NCBI RefSeq assembly: GCF_009193155.1
Contig: NZ_VUKD01000001.1
Location: forward strand, 806,001 to 870,000
Length of the DNA stretch: 64,000 nt
Source of the DNA: Georgenia subflava
Lineage (GTDB): Bacteria > Actinomycetota > Actinomycetes > Actinomycetales > Actinomycetaceae
Reading direction: 5' to 3'
The position numbers and the translations under genes are program-made. Below, in pieces: positions 42,034 through 49,598 of this stretch. The notes beneath the pieces are model-generated. The model was not told the origin of the DNA. It did not search any database and saw only the letters and a list, made by a program, of their open reading frames with translations. Every line of letters begins with the position of its first letter. The stretch's first letter is position 1.

Positions 42034-43077
42034 TCACTCCCCAGGTGCGAGGTCGAAGTCGACAACATCGGCCGGGGCGATCTCGGTCTCCAGCGCCGGA
42101 GCCATGATGTCGATGACGGACTGGACGCGGGCTTGGTCGATCGCTCCGATGTCTGTGCCATCGACGTCGACATATGGCGCCATCAGTTCGACCTCGGTGG
42201 CGGCGACGTCGGCGTCCTGAGTTGGCTGGTACTTCTTGAGGATCTCGCCAGTCTCTTCGGGGTTCTCGATGGAGTACTCGAGGCCCTTCAACAGCGCCTC
42301 GGTGAATCGGCTGACGAGCTCGGGGTCAGAGCCGGCAAGCTCCTCGGAGGTGACGAGAACGTTGCCGTACAGCTCCGGCAGGACGTCACCGTAGGGAAGG
42401 ACGACCACGTCCTTGCCCGACGCGGCGGCGGCAATGAGCGGCTCACCGACTACGAACTGACCGATTCCGTCTACCTGACCACTGACCAAGAGCTGAGGCA
42501 GCGCTGGAGGTGCCGCCGGGACGAACTCGACGGTCGCAGGGTCGAGCCCGGCGGCAGCGGCGTAGGTCGGGAAGATGACCTCGTTCGTCGAGCCCGGCTG
42601 GTCACCGATCTGCTTGCCCTCGAGATCTGTGGGTTCGGCGATGCCCCTGTCGCCGAGGGTGACGATCGCGGCGAGTGACTTCTGGTGGATGACACCGACG
42701 GTGGTGACGGGCAGGTCCTCGTTGGCGACCGTGACGACCACCGTGGAGAAGTCGCCTGTGCCGAAGTCGGCGCTGCCCGAGGCGACAAGCTTCATGACGT
42801 CGACCGTGCCAGATCCCGGCTGGATCGTGACGTCGATACCTGCCTCCTCGAAATAGCCCTTCTCCGAGGCGACGTAGACGTATGCGTCCCGCCCGAAGGT
42901 ATTGAAGGAGGTGAGGTAGGTGACCTCGTCGGTCTCGGACCGCGACGTTGAGGACGTGCCGTCAGTAGCGCCCCCGGAAGCTTCGTCGGTCTGTCCAGAG
43001 GTCGCGCTGCACGCAGCGAGGGCGAAGATGCCCGCGAGGGCCGCGGTGGTGTTCAGCGCACGTCGTCGTGTGTTCAT
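42034..43077 (-). CDS. NMT1/THI5-like substrate-binding lipoprotein
   Basis: 347 residues from ATG 43077. The signal peptide ends in the lipobox LAAC with Cys23. The mature part starts with a Ser/Thr/Gly-rich tether and has VTYLTSFNTFGRDAYVYVASEKGYFEEAGIDVTIQPGSGTVDVMKLVASGSADFGTGDF, the NMT1 ligand-binding pattern. LPQLLVSGQVDGIGQFVVGEP is the second lobe. It delivers ligand to the permease/ATPase pair. The ligand is not readable, but linkage to hydroxylase genes favours an aromatic or pyrimidine-like compound. Confidence 0.88.
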   Translation of the reverse strand: MNTRRRALNTTAALAGIFALAACSATSGQTDEASGGATDGTSSTSRSETDEVTYLTSFNTFGRDAYVYVASEKGYFEEAGIDVTIQPGSGTVDVMKLVASGSADFGTGDFSTVVVTVANEDLPVTTVGVIHQKSLAAIVTLGDRGIAEPTDLEGKQIGDQPGSTNEVIFPTYAAAAGLDPATVEFVPAAPPALPQLLVSGQVDGIGQFVVGEPLIAAAASGKDVVVLPYGDVLPELYGNVLVTSEELAGSDPELVSRFTEALLKGLEYSIENPEETGEILKKYQPTQDADVAATEVELMAPYVDVDGTDIGAIDQARVQSVIDIMAPALETEIAPADVVDFDLAPGE

Positions 43078-43246
43078 GGTTGTCCTGTCGCTCGGTACTC
43101 GGCGGACGGTCCTCGTCCACCCCTGAGTAGGAGACCGTGGCCCGCTGTCGTCAGGCTCGTACGGGTTCCCTGTCATCGTTGGCAAGTAGTCGCTTGTGGC
43201 GATGGACGACATGGTGTGACCGCCCACACATCATCTTTAGGCATAT

Positions 43247-43261
43247 TTGATCAGATGTCAA
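43247..43261. promoter_or_regulatory. FCD-GntR operator of the transporter operon
   Basis: TTGATCAGATGTCAA differs at one base from the reverse complement of the site at 39669-39683. It lies 170 bases upstream of the binding-protein start. This distance suggests a long leader or a promoter near 43200. A second similar half-site (TGTCAGATC) follows directly. Confidence 0.8.
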
Positions 43262-43449
43262 GTGTCAGATCTGCCGACGCCCTCGACCTCCTCAACGCGA
43301 CGCGAACACCGTGCGCAACGTCCGGACAGCGCAGGTGGTCGACCGACTTGAGCATCCGTCTGCGACGCCCCCTTTTGGGCAGGTCTAAGTGAACTGGCGA
43401 ACCGTCACCTCGGGGGCAACAACCGGGAACTGGCTTGCAAAGGCACCGA

Positions 43450-43463
43450 TGTATCCGGTTACA
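43450..43463. promoter_or_regulatory. LacI-family operator, distal copy
   Basis: TGTATCCGGTTACA matches the perfect palindrome downstream except for one base, and extends to 16 bases with matching ends (A and T). Its centre is 24 bases from that of the second copy. Both lie directly before the CoA-transferase gene. Confidence 0.78.
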
Positions 43464-43473
43464 TTGGCGTTGT

Positions 43474-43487
43474 TGTAACCGGTTACA
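43474..43487. promoter_or_regulatory. LacI-family operator, proximal copy (perfect palindrome)
   Basis: TGTAACCGGTTACA is a perfect 14-bp palindrome with the CG centre of LacI-type sites. It is 28 bases from the start at 43515, where repressor binding would cover the promoter or leader. The LacI gene at 46634 is the fourth gene of this operon, so this is probably its own site. Confidence 0.85.
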
Positions 43488-43514
43488 CAGCGGTTCTGAA
43501 CGAGGAGGTCAAGG

Positions 43515-45068
43515 ATGACGGTGCAGTTCGTCAGCGCCACGGAGGCGGCAGCCCAGGTGCCCGACGGCGGGACGGTGGCGCTGGCCGCGAACGGCGGCGG
43601 GATGCTCGAGCCGACGGCGGTGATCGCGGCGGTCGAGGAGCGGTTCGTCCAGACCGCCTCACCGCAGAACCTCACGCTCATCCACGCGCTCGGCGTCGGC
43701 GACCGAGGCTCCCGCGGCGTCAACGGCTTCGCCCACGAGGGGATGGTCAGGAAGGTCGTCGGCGGCCACTGGACCTGGTCGCCGACGATGATGGGCCTGG
43801 CCGCCGAGAACAAGATCGCCGCCTACGTCATGCCGGCCGGCGTCATCACCCACCTGTACCGCGAGTCCGGCGCCCGCCGCCCCGGGTACATCACCCGCAC
43901 CGGCCTCCACACCTTCGCTGACCCGCGCCAGAAGGGCTGCCGCGCCAACGCCGCCGCCACGGAGGACCTCGTCGAGGTGCTCGAGCTCGACGGCGCGGAC
44001 TACCTGCGCTACAAGCCGTTCCACGTCGACGTCGCGCTGGTGCGCGGCACCGAGGTCGACGAGCGCGGCAACATCGCCGCGGACTCCGAGCCGGCGGTCC
44101 TCGACGCCCTCGAGGCCGCGCAGGCCGCCCGCGGGTCCGGCGGGATCGTCATCGTCCAGGTCAAGCGCAAGGTCGCCGGCCAGCTCGACCCCCGCCGGGT
44201 CCTCATCCCGGCCGCCCTCGTCGACTACGTCGTCGTCGCGCCCGAGCAGACCCAGACCTACCTCACCGAGGAGGACCCCGAGCTCTTCGCGCCGGTCGCC
44301 CCCGAGGCGCTCGTCGGACCCTCCGGGGTGAGCGACCCGATCCGCGCGATCGTGGCCCGCCGCGCCGCACTGGAGGTCAACGCCGGCGACGTCCTCAACC
44401 TCGGGTTCGGGATGAGCGCCGACGTCGGCAACATCCTGCGCGAGCAGGGTCGCCTGAGCAGCGTCCAGCTCGCCGTCGAGCAGGGCCTCTACGACGGCGT
44501 CCCCGAGCTCGGCGACCTGTTCGGCATGTCCACCGGTCCCTCGGCCCGGGTGAGCTCCGCCGTGCAGTTCGACATCTTCTCCGGCGGTCTCATCGACGTC
44601 ACGTGCCTGGGCATGGCGCAGGCCGACCGGCACGGCAACATCAACGTCTCGGCGTTCGGCGGCAAGGTCATGGGTCCGGGCGGGTTCGTGGACATCAGCT
44701 CCAACGCCCGCACCGCCGTCTTCTGCGGCGCCTTCCGTGCGAAGGGGCTCAAGGTCCATCTCGAGGACGGCCGGCTGGTCATCGACTCCGAGGGGCAGAT
44801 CGCCAAGTTCGTCCCCGACGTCGAGGAGATCACCTACTCCGGGCCGTTCGCCGCCCGGGAGGGCCGCCGTGCCCTGTACGTCACCGAGCGGTGCGTCTTC
44901 GAGCTGACCGAGGAGGGCCTCGAGCTCATCGAGGTCGCCCCCGGGATCGACGTCGAGCGCGACGTCCTCGACCTGCTCGACTTCCGCCCGATCGTCCGGG
45001 ACGTCCGCCTCATGCCCGCCGAGGTGTTCGCGCCGCTGACCACCGACCTGCAGCCCGTCGGCCGATAG
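43515..45068 (+). CDS. Fused-subunit family I CoA-transferase (second paralogue)
   Basis: 517 residues with an AGGAGG ribosome site. ANGGGMLEPTAVI is the N-terminal glycine loop, and LAVEQGLYDGVPELG the catalytic glutamate region of the second half; NLGFGMSADVGNI and KFVPDVEEITYSG match the protein at 4767 closely. Both should transfer CoA to a carboxylic acid of the pathway. The conserved [21 protein letters not shown] segment is shared almost word for word with the first copy. It begins a four-gene operon. Confidence 0.87.
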   Translation: MTVQFVSATEAAAQVPDGGTVALAANGGGMLEPTAVIAAVEERFVQTASPQNLTLIHALGVGDRGSRGVNGFAHEGMVRKVVGGHWTWSPTMMGLAAENKIAAYVMPAGVITHLYRESGARRPGYITRTGLHTFADPRQKGCRANAAATEDLVEVLELDGADYLRYKPFHVDVALVRGTEVDERGNIAADSEPAVLDALEAAQAARGSGGIVIVQVKRKVAGQLDPRRVLIPAALVDYVVVAPEQTQTYLTEEDPELFAPVAPEALVGPSGVSDPIRAIVARRAALEVNAGDVLNLGFGMSADVGNILREQGRLSSVQLAVEQGLYDGVPELGDLFGMSTGPSARVSSAVQFDIFSGGLIDVTCLGMAQADRHGNINVSAFGGKVMGPGGFVDISSNARTAVFCGAFRAKGLKVHLEDGRLVIDSEGQIAKFVPDVEEITYSGPFAAREGRRALYVTERCVFELTEEGLELIEVAPGIDVERDVLDLLDFRPIVRDVRLMPAEVFAPLTTDLQPVGR

Positions 45069-45077
45069 GAGATCCCC

Positions 45078-45857
45078 ATGATTGCCCAGCACGACGACCA
45101 CGTCGTCATCACGTTCGACCGCCCGCACAAGCGCAACTCGATGGACCTCGCCGCGTGGACCTCGCTGCGCGAGGGGGTCGAGGCCGCGTCGGGGAACCCC
45201 GCGAACCGGGCGATCGTCCTGCGTGGGGACGCCCGCTCCTTCTGCGCCGGGAACGACATCGACTCGATGGCAGCGCTGGACGGCGAGCAGGACGCGAAGG
45301 ACTACTTCGTGACCGGCATGCTGCCGACCTTCCGGGCGATCGCCGAGTCGCCGCTGCCCGTGATCGCCGTCGTCGAGGGCTCGGCCCTGGGCGGCGGGGT
45401 CGAGCTCGTCACGTGGAGCGACATCGTCATCGCCGGCTCGAACGCCACGTTCGGCCTGCCCGAGGCGAGGATCGGGGTGTGGGCGACCGTGTACTTCGGC
45501 GCCATGCCGTACGCCTCCGCCCGCCGGCTCGGCGCCCGACTCGCCCTCGCCGGTGACAGCCTCGGCCACACCGAGGCCAAGGACCTCGGCCTCGCGACCT
45601 ACGCGGTCGACGCCGGTGCCGTCGAGGAGACCCTCGGTCGCGTGCTCGACGGCGTCCGGGCCGGGGCTCCCGACGCCGTCGCCCGGTCCAAGCGGTGGCT
45701 CAACCGCGAGCTGCTCGACCTCGGCGTCCGCGACTCCGAGGCGGCCCTGAACGAGCTGGCCGAGCACACCCTGCAGGGGCCGGAATTCGCCGGGCGGATG
45801 GCCGACTTCGCCGCGGCGAAGGCCGCGCGGGCCGCCGCGAAGGCGACTGTCCGATGA
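45078..45857 (+). CDS. Enoyl-CoA hydratase/isomerase (crotonase) family protein
   Basis: 259 residues, 9 bases after the CoA-transferase. FCAGNDIDSM and EGSALGGGVELVTWSDIVIAG are the oxyanion-hole motifs, and both acidic residues (GGGVELV and LPEARIG) are kept. The region after it, GVWATVYFGAMPYASARRLGARLALAG, replaces the usual PGxGGTQRL, so this branch may be an isomerase, hydrolase or ring-cleaving crotonase rather than a plain hydratase. It overlaps the SDR start (ATGA). Confidence 0.85.
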   Translation: MIAQHDDHVVITFDRPHKRNSMDLAAWTSLREGVEAASGNPANRAIVLRGDARSFCAGNDIDSMAALDGEQDAKDYFVTGMLPTFRAIAESPLPVIAVVEGSALGGGVELVTWSDIVIAGSNATFGLPEARIGVWATVYFGAMPYASARRLGARLALAGDSLGHTEAKDLGLATYAVDAGAVEETLGRVLDGVRAGAPDAVARSKRWLNRELLDLGVRDSEAALNELAEHTLQGPEFAGRMADFAAAKAARAAAKATVR

Positions 45858-46606
45858 GCGAGCCTTCGATGAGCGAGTTCGCCAGCCGTACCGCCGCGGT
45901 CACCGGGGCCGCCAGCGGGATCGGCCGCGACATCGCCCAGGCGCTCGCCGCCGCGGGTACCGACGTGCTCTTCGTCGACCGCAACCCGGCCGTCACCGAG
46001 GTCGCCGCCACGGCCGGCGCGACCGGTCTGGTGGCCGACGTCGCCGCCCCCGACCTGGCGGACCAGGTCCTCGCCTGGCTGGACGGGCGGGGACTGGACC
46101 ACCTCGTCACCGCCGCCGGCATCCAGGTCCGCACGGCGGCCGTGGACATCGCGGAGGAGGACTGGACCCGCCTCCTCGACATCAACCTCTCGGCGTTCTA
46201 CCGGTCGGTCCGTGGGCTCCTCGGCGCCCTCCAGCAGGGAACCCGGGGCCGGCCGGGCAGCGTGCTCGCCATCTCCTCGATGTCCGCCGACCGGGCTGTC
46301 CCCGGCATCGTCCCCTACGGCGCGGTCAAGGCGGGCTTGTCCCACCTCATCCGCGGGCTCGCCGCGGAGCTGGGCCGCACCGGCCCGCGGATCAACGCGA
46401 TCGCGCCGGGCTACATCGTCACCGAGATGACCCAGGAGATGCTGAGCCTGCCGGAGAACCACGACCGGATCGTCGAGCGGACGCCGATGGGCCGCCTCGG
46501 CGACCCGGCGGACGTCACCGGGCCGGCCATGTTCCTGCTGTCGGACGCCGCCGGGTTCGTCACCGGGCACACGCTGCCGGTCGACGGCGGGTACGCGCTC
46601 GTCTGA
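45854..46606 (+). CDS. Short-chain dehydrogenase/reductase (SDR)
   Basis: 250 residues from ATG 45854, overlapping the crotonase stop; ATG 45869 is an alternative. AAVTGAASGIGRDIA, VTAAGIQ and SSMSADRAVPGIVPYGAVKAG give the cofactor and Ser-Tyr-Lys motifs, with LPVDGGYALV at the end. It should oxidise a hydroxyacyl-CoA or hydroxy acid with NAD(P). The same three functions occur together in the cluster at 3829-7111, in a different order. Confidence 0.87.
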   Translation: MSEPSMSEFASRTAAVTGAASGIGRDIAQALAAAGTDVLFVDRNPAVTEVAATAGATGLVADVAAPDLADQVLAWLDGRGLDHLVTAAGIQVRTAAVDIAEEDWTRLLDINLSAFYRSVRGLLGALQQGTRGRPGSVLAISSMSADRAVPGIVPYGAVKAGLSHLIRGLAAELGRTGPRINAIAPGYIVTEMTQEMLSLPENHDRIVERTPMGRLGDPADVTGPAMFLLSDAAGFVTGHTLPVDGGYALV

Positions 46607-46633
46607 GAGCGCCGGGAACCTGAGGGGAGGACG

Positions 46634-47641
46634 ATGAGCAGGTCGAACAGCGGCTCCGTGACCGTGCGGTCGGTCGCCCAGGAGGCCGGCGTCTCCGTGG
46701 CGACCGTCAGCCGCGTGATGGCCGGCGCCGCGAACGTCTCCGCCGAGCGCCGCGAGCAGGTCCTCACCGCGGCGCAGCGGCTGGGCTACCAGCCGAACCA
46801 GATGGCCCGCAGCCTCGCCACGGGCAGCTCCCGCTCGGTCGGCGTCGTCGTCCCCAACCTGTCCAACCCCTACTTCTACGACGTCATCCGCGGCCTCGGC
46901 CGGGCCAGCGCCGCGGGCGGCTACCGGATGGTCGTCTCGGACTCGATGGAGGATCCCGCCGCCGAGCGCGACCTCGTCGAGGACCTCCTGCGGTTCGTCG
47001 ACGCCCTCGTCCTCGTCGCGCCGCGACAGGCGCGGGCGCAGCTCGACGCCCTCGCCGCGACCGCCAAGCCGGCGGTGACGCTCATCGGCCCGCACGCCGC
47101 CGGCCCGCTGCCCGACGCCACCGTGGACAACCGCGGCGGCATGCTCGCCCTGTACCAGCACCTCGCCGAGCTGGGGCACCGGCGCGTCGTCTACCTCGGC
47201 GGTCCTGCGGCGGCGCTGCAGAACACCATCCGCCAGGAGGCCGCGCTCGAGGCGGCCGACCTGGGTCTCGAGGTCGTCGTCGTGCCGGCCGGCGGCACGA
47301 TCGAGGCCGGGCGCGACGCCACCGACGCGGCGCTGGCGCACGAGCCGACAGCGATCGCCGGCTACAACGACCTGGTCGCCCTCGGTGCCCTGCACCGGCT
47401 CGGCCAGCGCGGCGTGCGCGTGCCGGAGGACGTCTCGGTCACCGGGTTCGACGACATCGCCTTCAGCGGGTTCTCCTCCCCCGCGCTGACCACCGTCGCA
47501 ACCCCGCGCGAGGAGCTCGGCCGGCTCGGGTGGGAGCTCCTCCACGAACGGATGACGGGACGGCCGAGCCGCTCCCCCGCCCCGCTCAGCGCGGAGCTCG
47601 TGGTCCGCGCCTCCACCGGCCCGCCGCGCGGGCGGGGGTGA
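46634..47641 (+). CDS. LacI-family transcriptional regulator
   Basis: 335 residues. The N-terminal helix-turn-helix VTVRSVAQEAGVSVATVSRVMAGAANVSAERREQVLTAAQRLGYQPNQMARSLATG and hinge are typical. The periplasmic-binding-like ligand domain follows (SVGVVVPNLSNPYFYDVIRGLGRA, VDALVLVAPRQ, DATVDNRGGM, VTGFDDIAFSGFSSPALTTV). It is the last gene of the CoA-transferase operon, 27 bases after the SDR, and probably binds TGTAACCGGTTACA at the operon front. The inducer is likely an intermediate or sugar acid. Confidence 0.9.
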   Translation: MSRSNSGSVTVRSVAQEAGVSVATVSRVMAGAANVSAERREQVLTAAQRLGYQPNQMARSLATGSSRSVGVVVPNLSNPYFYDVIRGLGRASAAGGYRMVVSDSMEDPAAERDLVEDLLRFVDALVLVAPRQARAQLDALAATAKPAVTLIGPHAAGPLPDATVDNRGGMLALYQHLAELGHRRVVYLGGPAAALQNTIRQEAALEAADLGLEVVVVPAGGTIEAGRDATDAALAHEPTAIAGYNDLVALGALHRLGQRGVRVPEDVSVTGFDDIAFSGFSSPALTTVATPREELGRLGWELLHERMTGRPSRSPAPLSAELVVRASTGPPRGRG

Positions 47642-47901
47642 CCGCCCGCAGCTCCGTTGCCAGAGGGGACCGGTTCGGCGCAGACTGTCTGCCGTAGGCG
47701 CTGAGACACTCGGGCCCCCACTGGCGGGGCTCGCACTCGTGCGCGGACCTGAGAGGACCGCACCACGCGAGCACCAGGAACAGGGGCTCGCACCGACATC
47801 CAGGGCGCGCCCGAGCGGGGCGCCCCAGCTCACCGGCATCCCGGGTCGGTCGCAGGCTCACGGACCCGACGGCGGGGGCCGGGCGACGGCAGGAGGATCC
47901 G

Positions 47902-48339
47902 ATGACCACCGAGAACGCTGAACGCATGCAGCAGACGGACGACGCGTGGAACGGCAGGGACTGGGACAGGTTCGACGAGCTCCACGACCCGGACTGCGTC
48001 GTCTACTGGCCCGGGCAGGAGGACTCCCCGACCCACGGCGGCGTGGACCACCGGGCCGAGGCGATCGCCTTCTGCGAGGCCTTCCCGGACAACAAGGTGA
48101 CCAACCGCCCCTACGACATCCTCTTCGGCGAGGGCGACTTCACCTGCTTCGTCACCCGGTTCACCGGGACCTTCACCGCGCCGTGGAAGTTCCCGGACGG
48201 GACCGAGGTGGCACCCACGGGCAAGGCCTTCGACGTCCTGTACTCCACGGCGGCGAAGTGGCGAAACGGCCGGATCGTCGAGGAGTACCTCTTCTACGAC
48301 AGCGCCACCTTTCAGAGGCAGGTCGGCCTGACCGACTGA
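47902..48339 (+). CDS. SnoaL-like (NTF2-fold) protein
   Basis: 145 residues. NAERMQQTDDAWNGRDWDRFDELHDPDCVVYWPGQEDSPTHGGVDHRAEAIAFCEAFPDNKV and FTCFVTRFTGTFTAPW with IVEEYLFYDSATFQRQVGL match the SnoaL/ester-cyclase group of NTF2-fold proteins. Real polyketide cyclases use a catalytic acid here, but solitary copies in actinobacteria are usually of unknown function, some in detoxification. It follows a 260-base gene-free stretch and has AGGAGG upstream. Confidence 0.82.
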   Translation: MTTENAERMQQTDDAWNGRDWDRFDELHDPDCVVYWPGQEDSPTHGGVDHRAEAIAFCEAFPDNKVTNRPYDILFGEGDFTCFVTRFTGTFTAPWKFPDGTEVAPTGKAFDVLYSTAAKWRNGRIVEEYLFYDSATFQRQVGLTD

Positions 48340-48442
48340 GCGAACTCTCACGCCACCCGAGCCGCGCAGAAAGCACACCCCGCCTGCCGTGGTGCTCTCC
48401 TGCGGCGCGGTCTCGGGCGCACACTGAACGGTCGCACGCGCC

Positions 48443-48528
48443 GGCGCGGCGCACGTCCGGTGCCGCCTGATGCCCCGCTGGTACGGGCGCGGCGCACGTC
48501 CGGTGCCGCATGGTGCCCACTGGTGCGA
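48443..48528 (+). repeat. 43-bp tandem duplication upstream of the VOC gene
   Basis: A 24-base segment starting GGCGCGGCGCACGTCC is identical at 48443-48466 and 48486-48509. The following 19 bases of each unit are also similar, giving two adjacent units of 43 bases. The copies end just before the possible start at 48544. This may be a recent duplication of a promoter-proximal segment. Confidence 0.8.
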
Positions 48529-48543
48529 GGCGCCTGTCGGGGC

Positions 48544-48972
48544 ATGGCTACTATGCGTCCTGTGACGAGCCTCACGCTGTACATCCACTTTCCCGGCACC
48601 GCACGAGACGCCCTGACTTACTACGGCGAGATCTTCGGTGGCACCGTACAGGTGCACACCTTCGCCGAGTTCAACAGGGACGACGGTCCTGCCGACGCCG
48701 TCGCCCACGGTCAGCTGATGGACGGCCCGGTCACTCTCTACGCAGCCGATGCCTCGGCGGACGGACGGCCGGTGCGGTGCGAAGGTCTGATGCTGTCGCT
48801 CCTCGGTACGGCTGCGCCCGCCACGATGCGGAGCTGGTTCGAGGCCCTCGCCGATGGCGGCCGGGTGGTCGACCCGCTCCAGGTGCGCCCCTGGGGCGCC
48901 TCCGACGGTCAGGTCGTCGACCGTTACGGCCTCCACTGGCTCGTCGGCTACGAGGCTGAAGCGACGAGCTGA
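48544..48972 (+). CDS. PhnB/VOC-family protein
   Basis: About 142 residues from ATG 48544; ATG 48553 and a GTG at VTSLTL are alternatives, since no strong ribosome site is visible. It reads SLTLYIHFPGTARDALTYYGEIFGGTVQVHTFAEF and ends VVDRYGLHWLVGYEAEA, the PhnB-like half of the VOC superfamily (3-demethylubiquinone-9 methyltransferase-like). Function unknown. It overlaps the convergent GNAT gene by 25 bases at their 3-prime ends. Confidence 0.8.
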   Translation: MATMRPVTSLTLYIHFPGTARDALTYYGEIFGGTVQVHTFAEFNRDDGPADAVAHGQLMDGPVTLYAADASADGRPVRCEGLMLSLLGTAAPATMRSWFEALADGGRVVDPLQVRPWGASDGQVVDRYGLHWLVGYEAEATS

Positions 48973-49556
48973 CCGTCCGATCCGCTGATGTCCCGACGCA
49001 TGACCAGCCGCGGCATCCTGCTCGCCACCGCGTCGGTCGTGCCGATGACCCGGAAGCCGGCCCGCTCGAACATCGACCGGGTGCCGACGAACGCCATGGT
49101 CGTGTCCATGCGCCCGTCGGGGTCCACGGGATACGCCTCGACGGCGGGTGCGCCGCGCGAGGCCGCGTAGGCTACCGCGCCGTCGATCAGCTGACCGGTC
49201 ACACCCTTTCTGCGGTGGCCGCTGCGGACGACGAGGCAGATGACGCTCCACACCGGGACGTCGTCGACCGGCCGGATCAGCTTCGAGCCCGCCAGCCGCG
49301 GGATGTCGGTGCGCGCGCCGACGTTGCACCATCCGACGGGGACGCCGTCGAGGTAGGTCACGACGCCGGGCGGGTTCTCCCGCTCGCACAGCGACCGCAT
49401 GGCCTTCTCGCGCGAGCCGCCGCCGAGCTCCTCGATGTCCTTGGTCCGGAGCCGGTGCGAGAGGCACCAGCAGTGGTTCTCGCGACGGTTCGGGTTGATG
49501 ACGTCGGCGAAGTCCTCGAAGCGGTCGGCGGTCACAGGATGCGTCTCCCAGCTCAT
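48948..49556 (-). CDS. GNAT-family acetyltransferase
   Basis: 202 residues. WSVICLVVRSGHRRKGVTGQLIDGAVAYAASRGAPAVEAYPVD holds the acetyl-CoA pyrophosphate-binding motif (RxxGxxxxL-type), and MFERAGFRVIGTTDAVASRMPRLVMRRD the C-terminal GNAT strands. The cysteine-rich N-terminus (NHCWCLSHRLR) marks a particular subfamily. Substrate unknown. Its end overlaps the VOC gene on the opposite strand. Confidence 0.86.
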   Translation of the reverse strand: MSWETHPVTADRFEDFADVINPNRRENHCWCLSHRLRTKDIEELGGGSREKAMRSLCERENPPGVVTYLDGVPVGWCNVGARTDIPRLAGSKLIRPVDDVPVWSVICLVVRSGHRRKGVTGQLIDGAVAYAASRGAPAVEAYPVDPDGRMDTTMAFVGTRSMFERAGFRVIGTTDAVASRMPRLVMRRDISGSDGQLVASAS

Positions 49557-49598
49557 GGCACCACTGAACCACCGACCGCCGACACCGTCACGGCCGAC

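Larger units (their letters stand above)
43078..43514. other. Divergent promoter region, 437 bp
   Basis: No gene is visible between the transporter operon (start 43077) and the CoA-transferase operon (start 43515). It holds one GntR-type site (43247-43261) towards the left and two LacI-type sites (43450-43487) towards the right. The two regulons meet here, back to back. The stretch between about 43270 and 43440 shows no further structure. Confidence 0.75.

Noticed and set aside
47654-47661. Single GTTGCCA downstream of the LacI gene as part of the boxed regulon
   Set aside because: Isolated single copy in a gene-free stretch without a partner at 10-base spacing; expected by chance.
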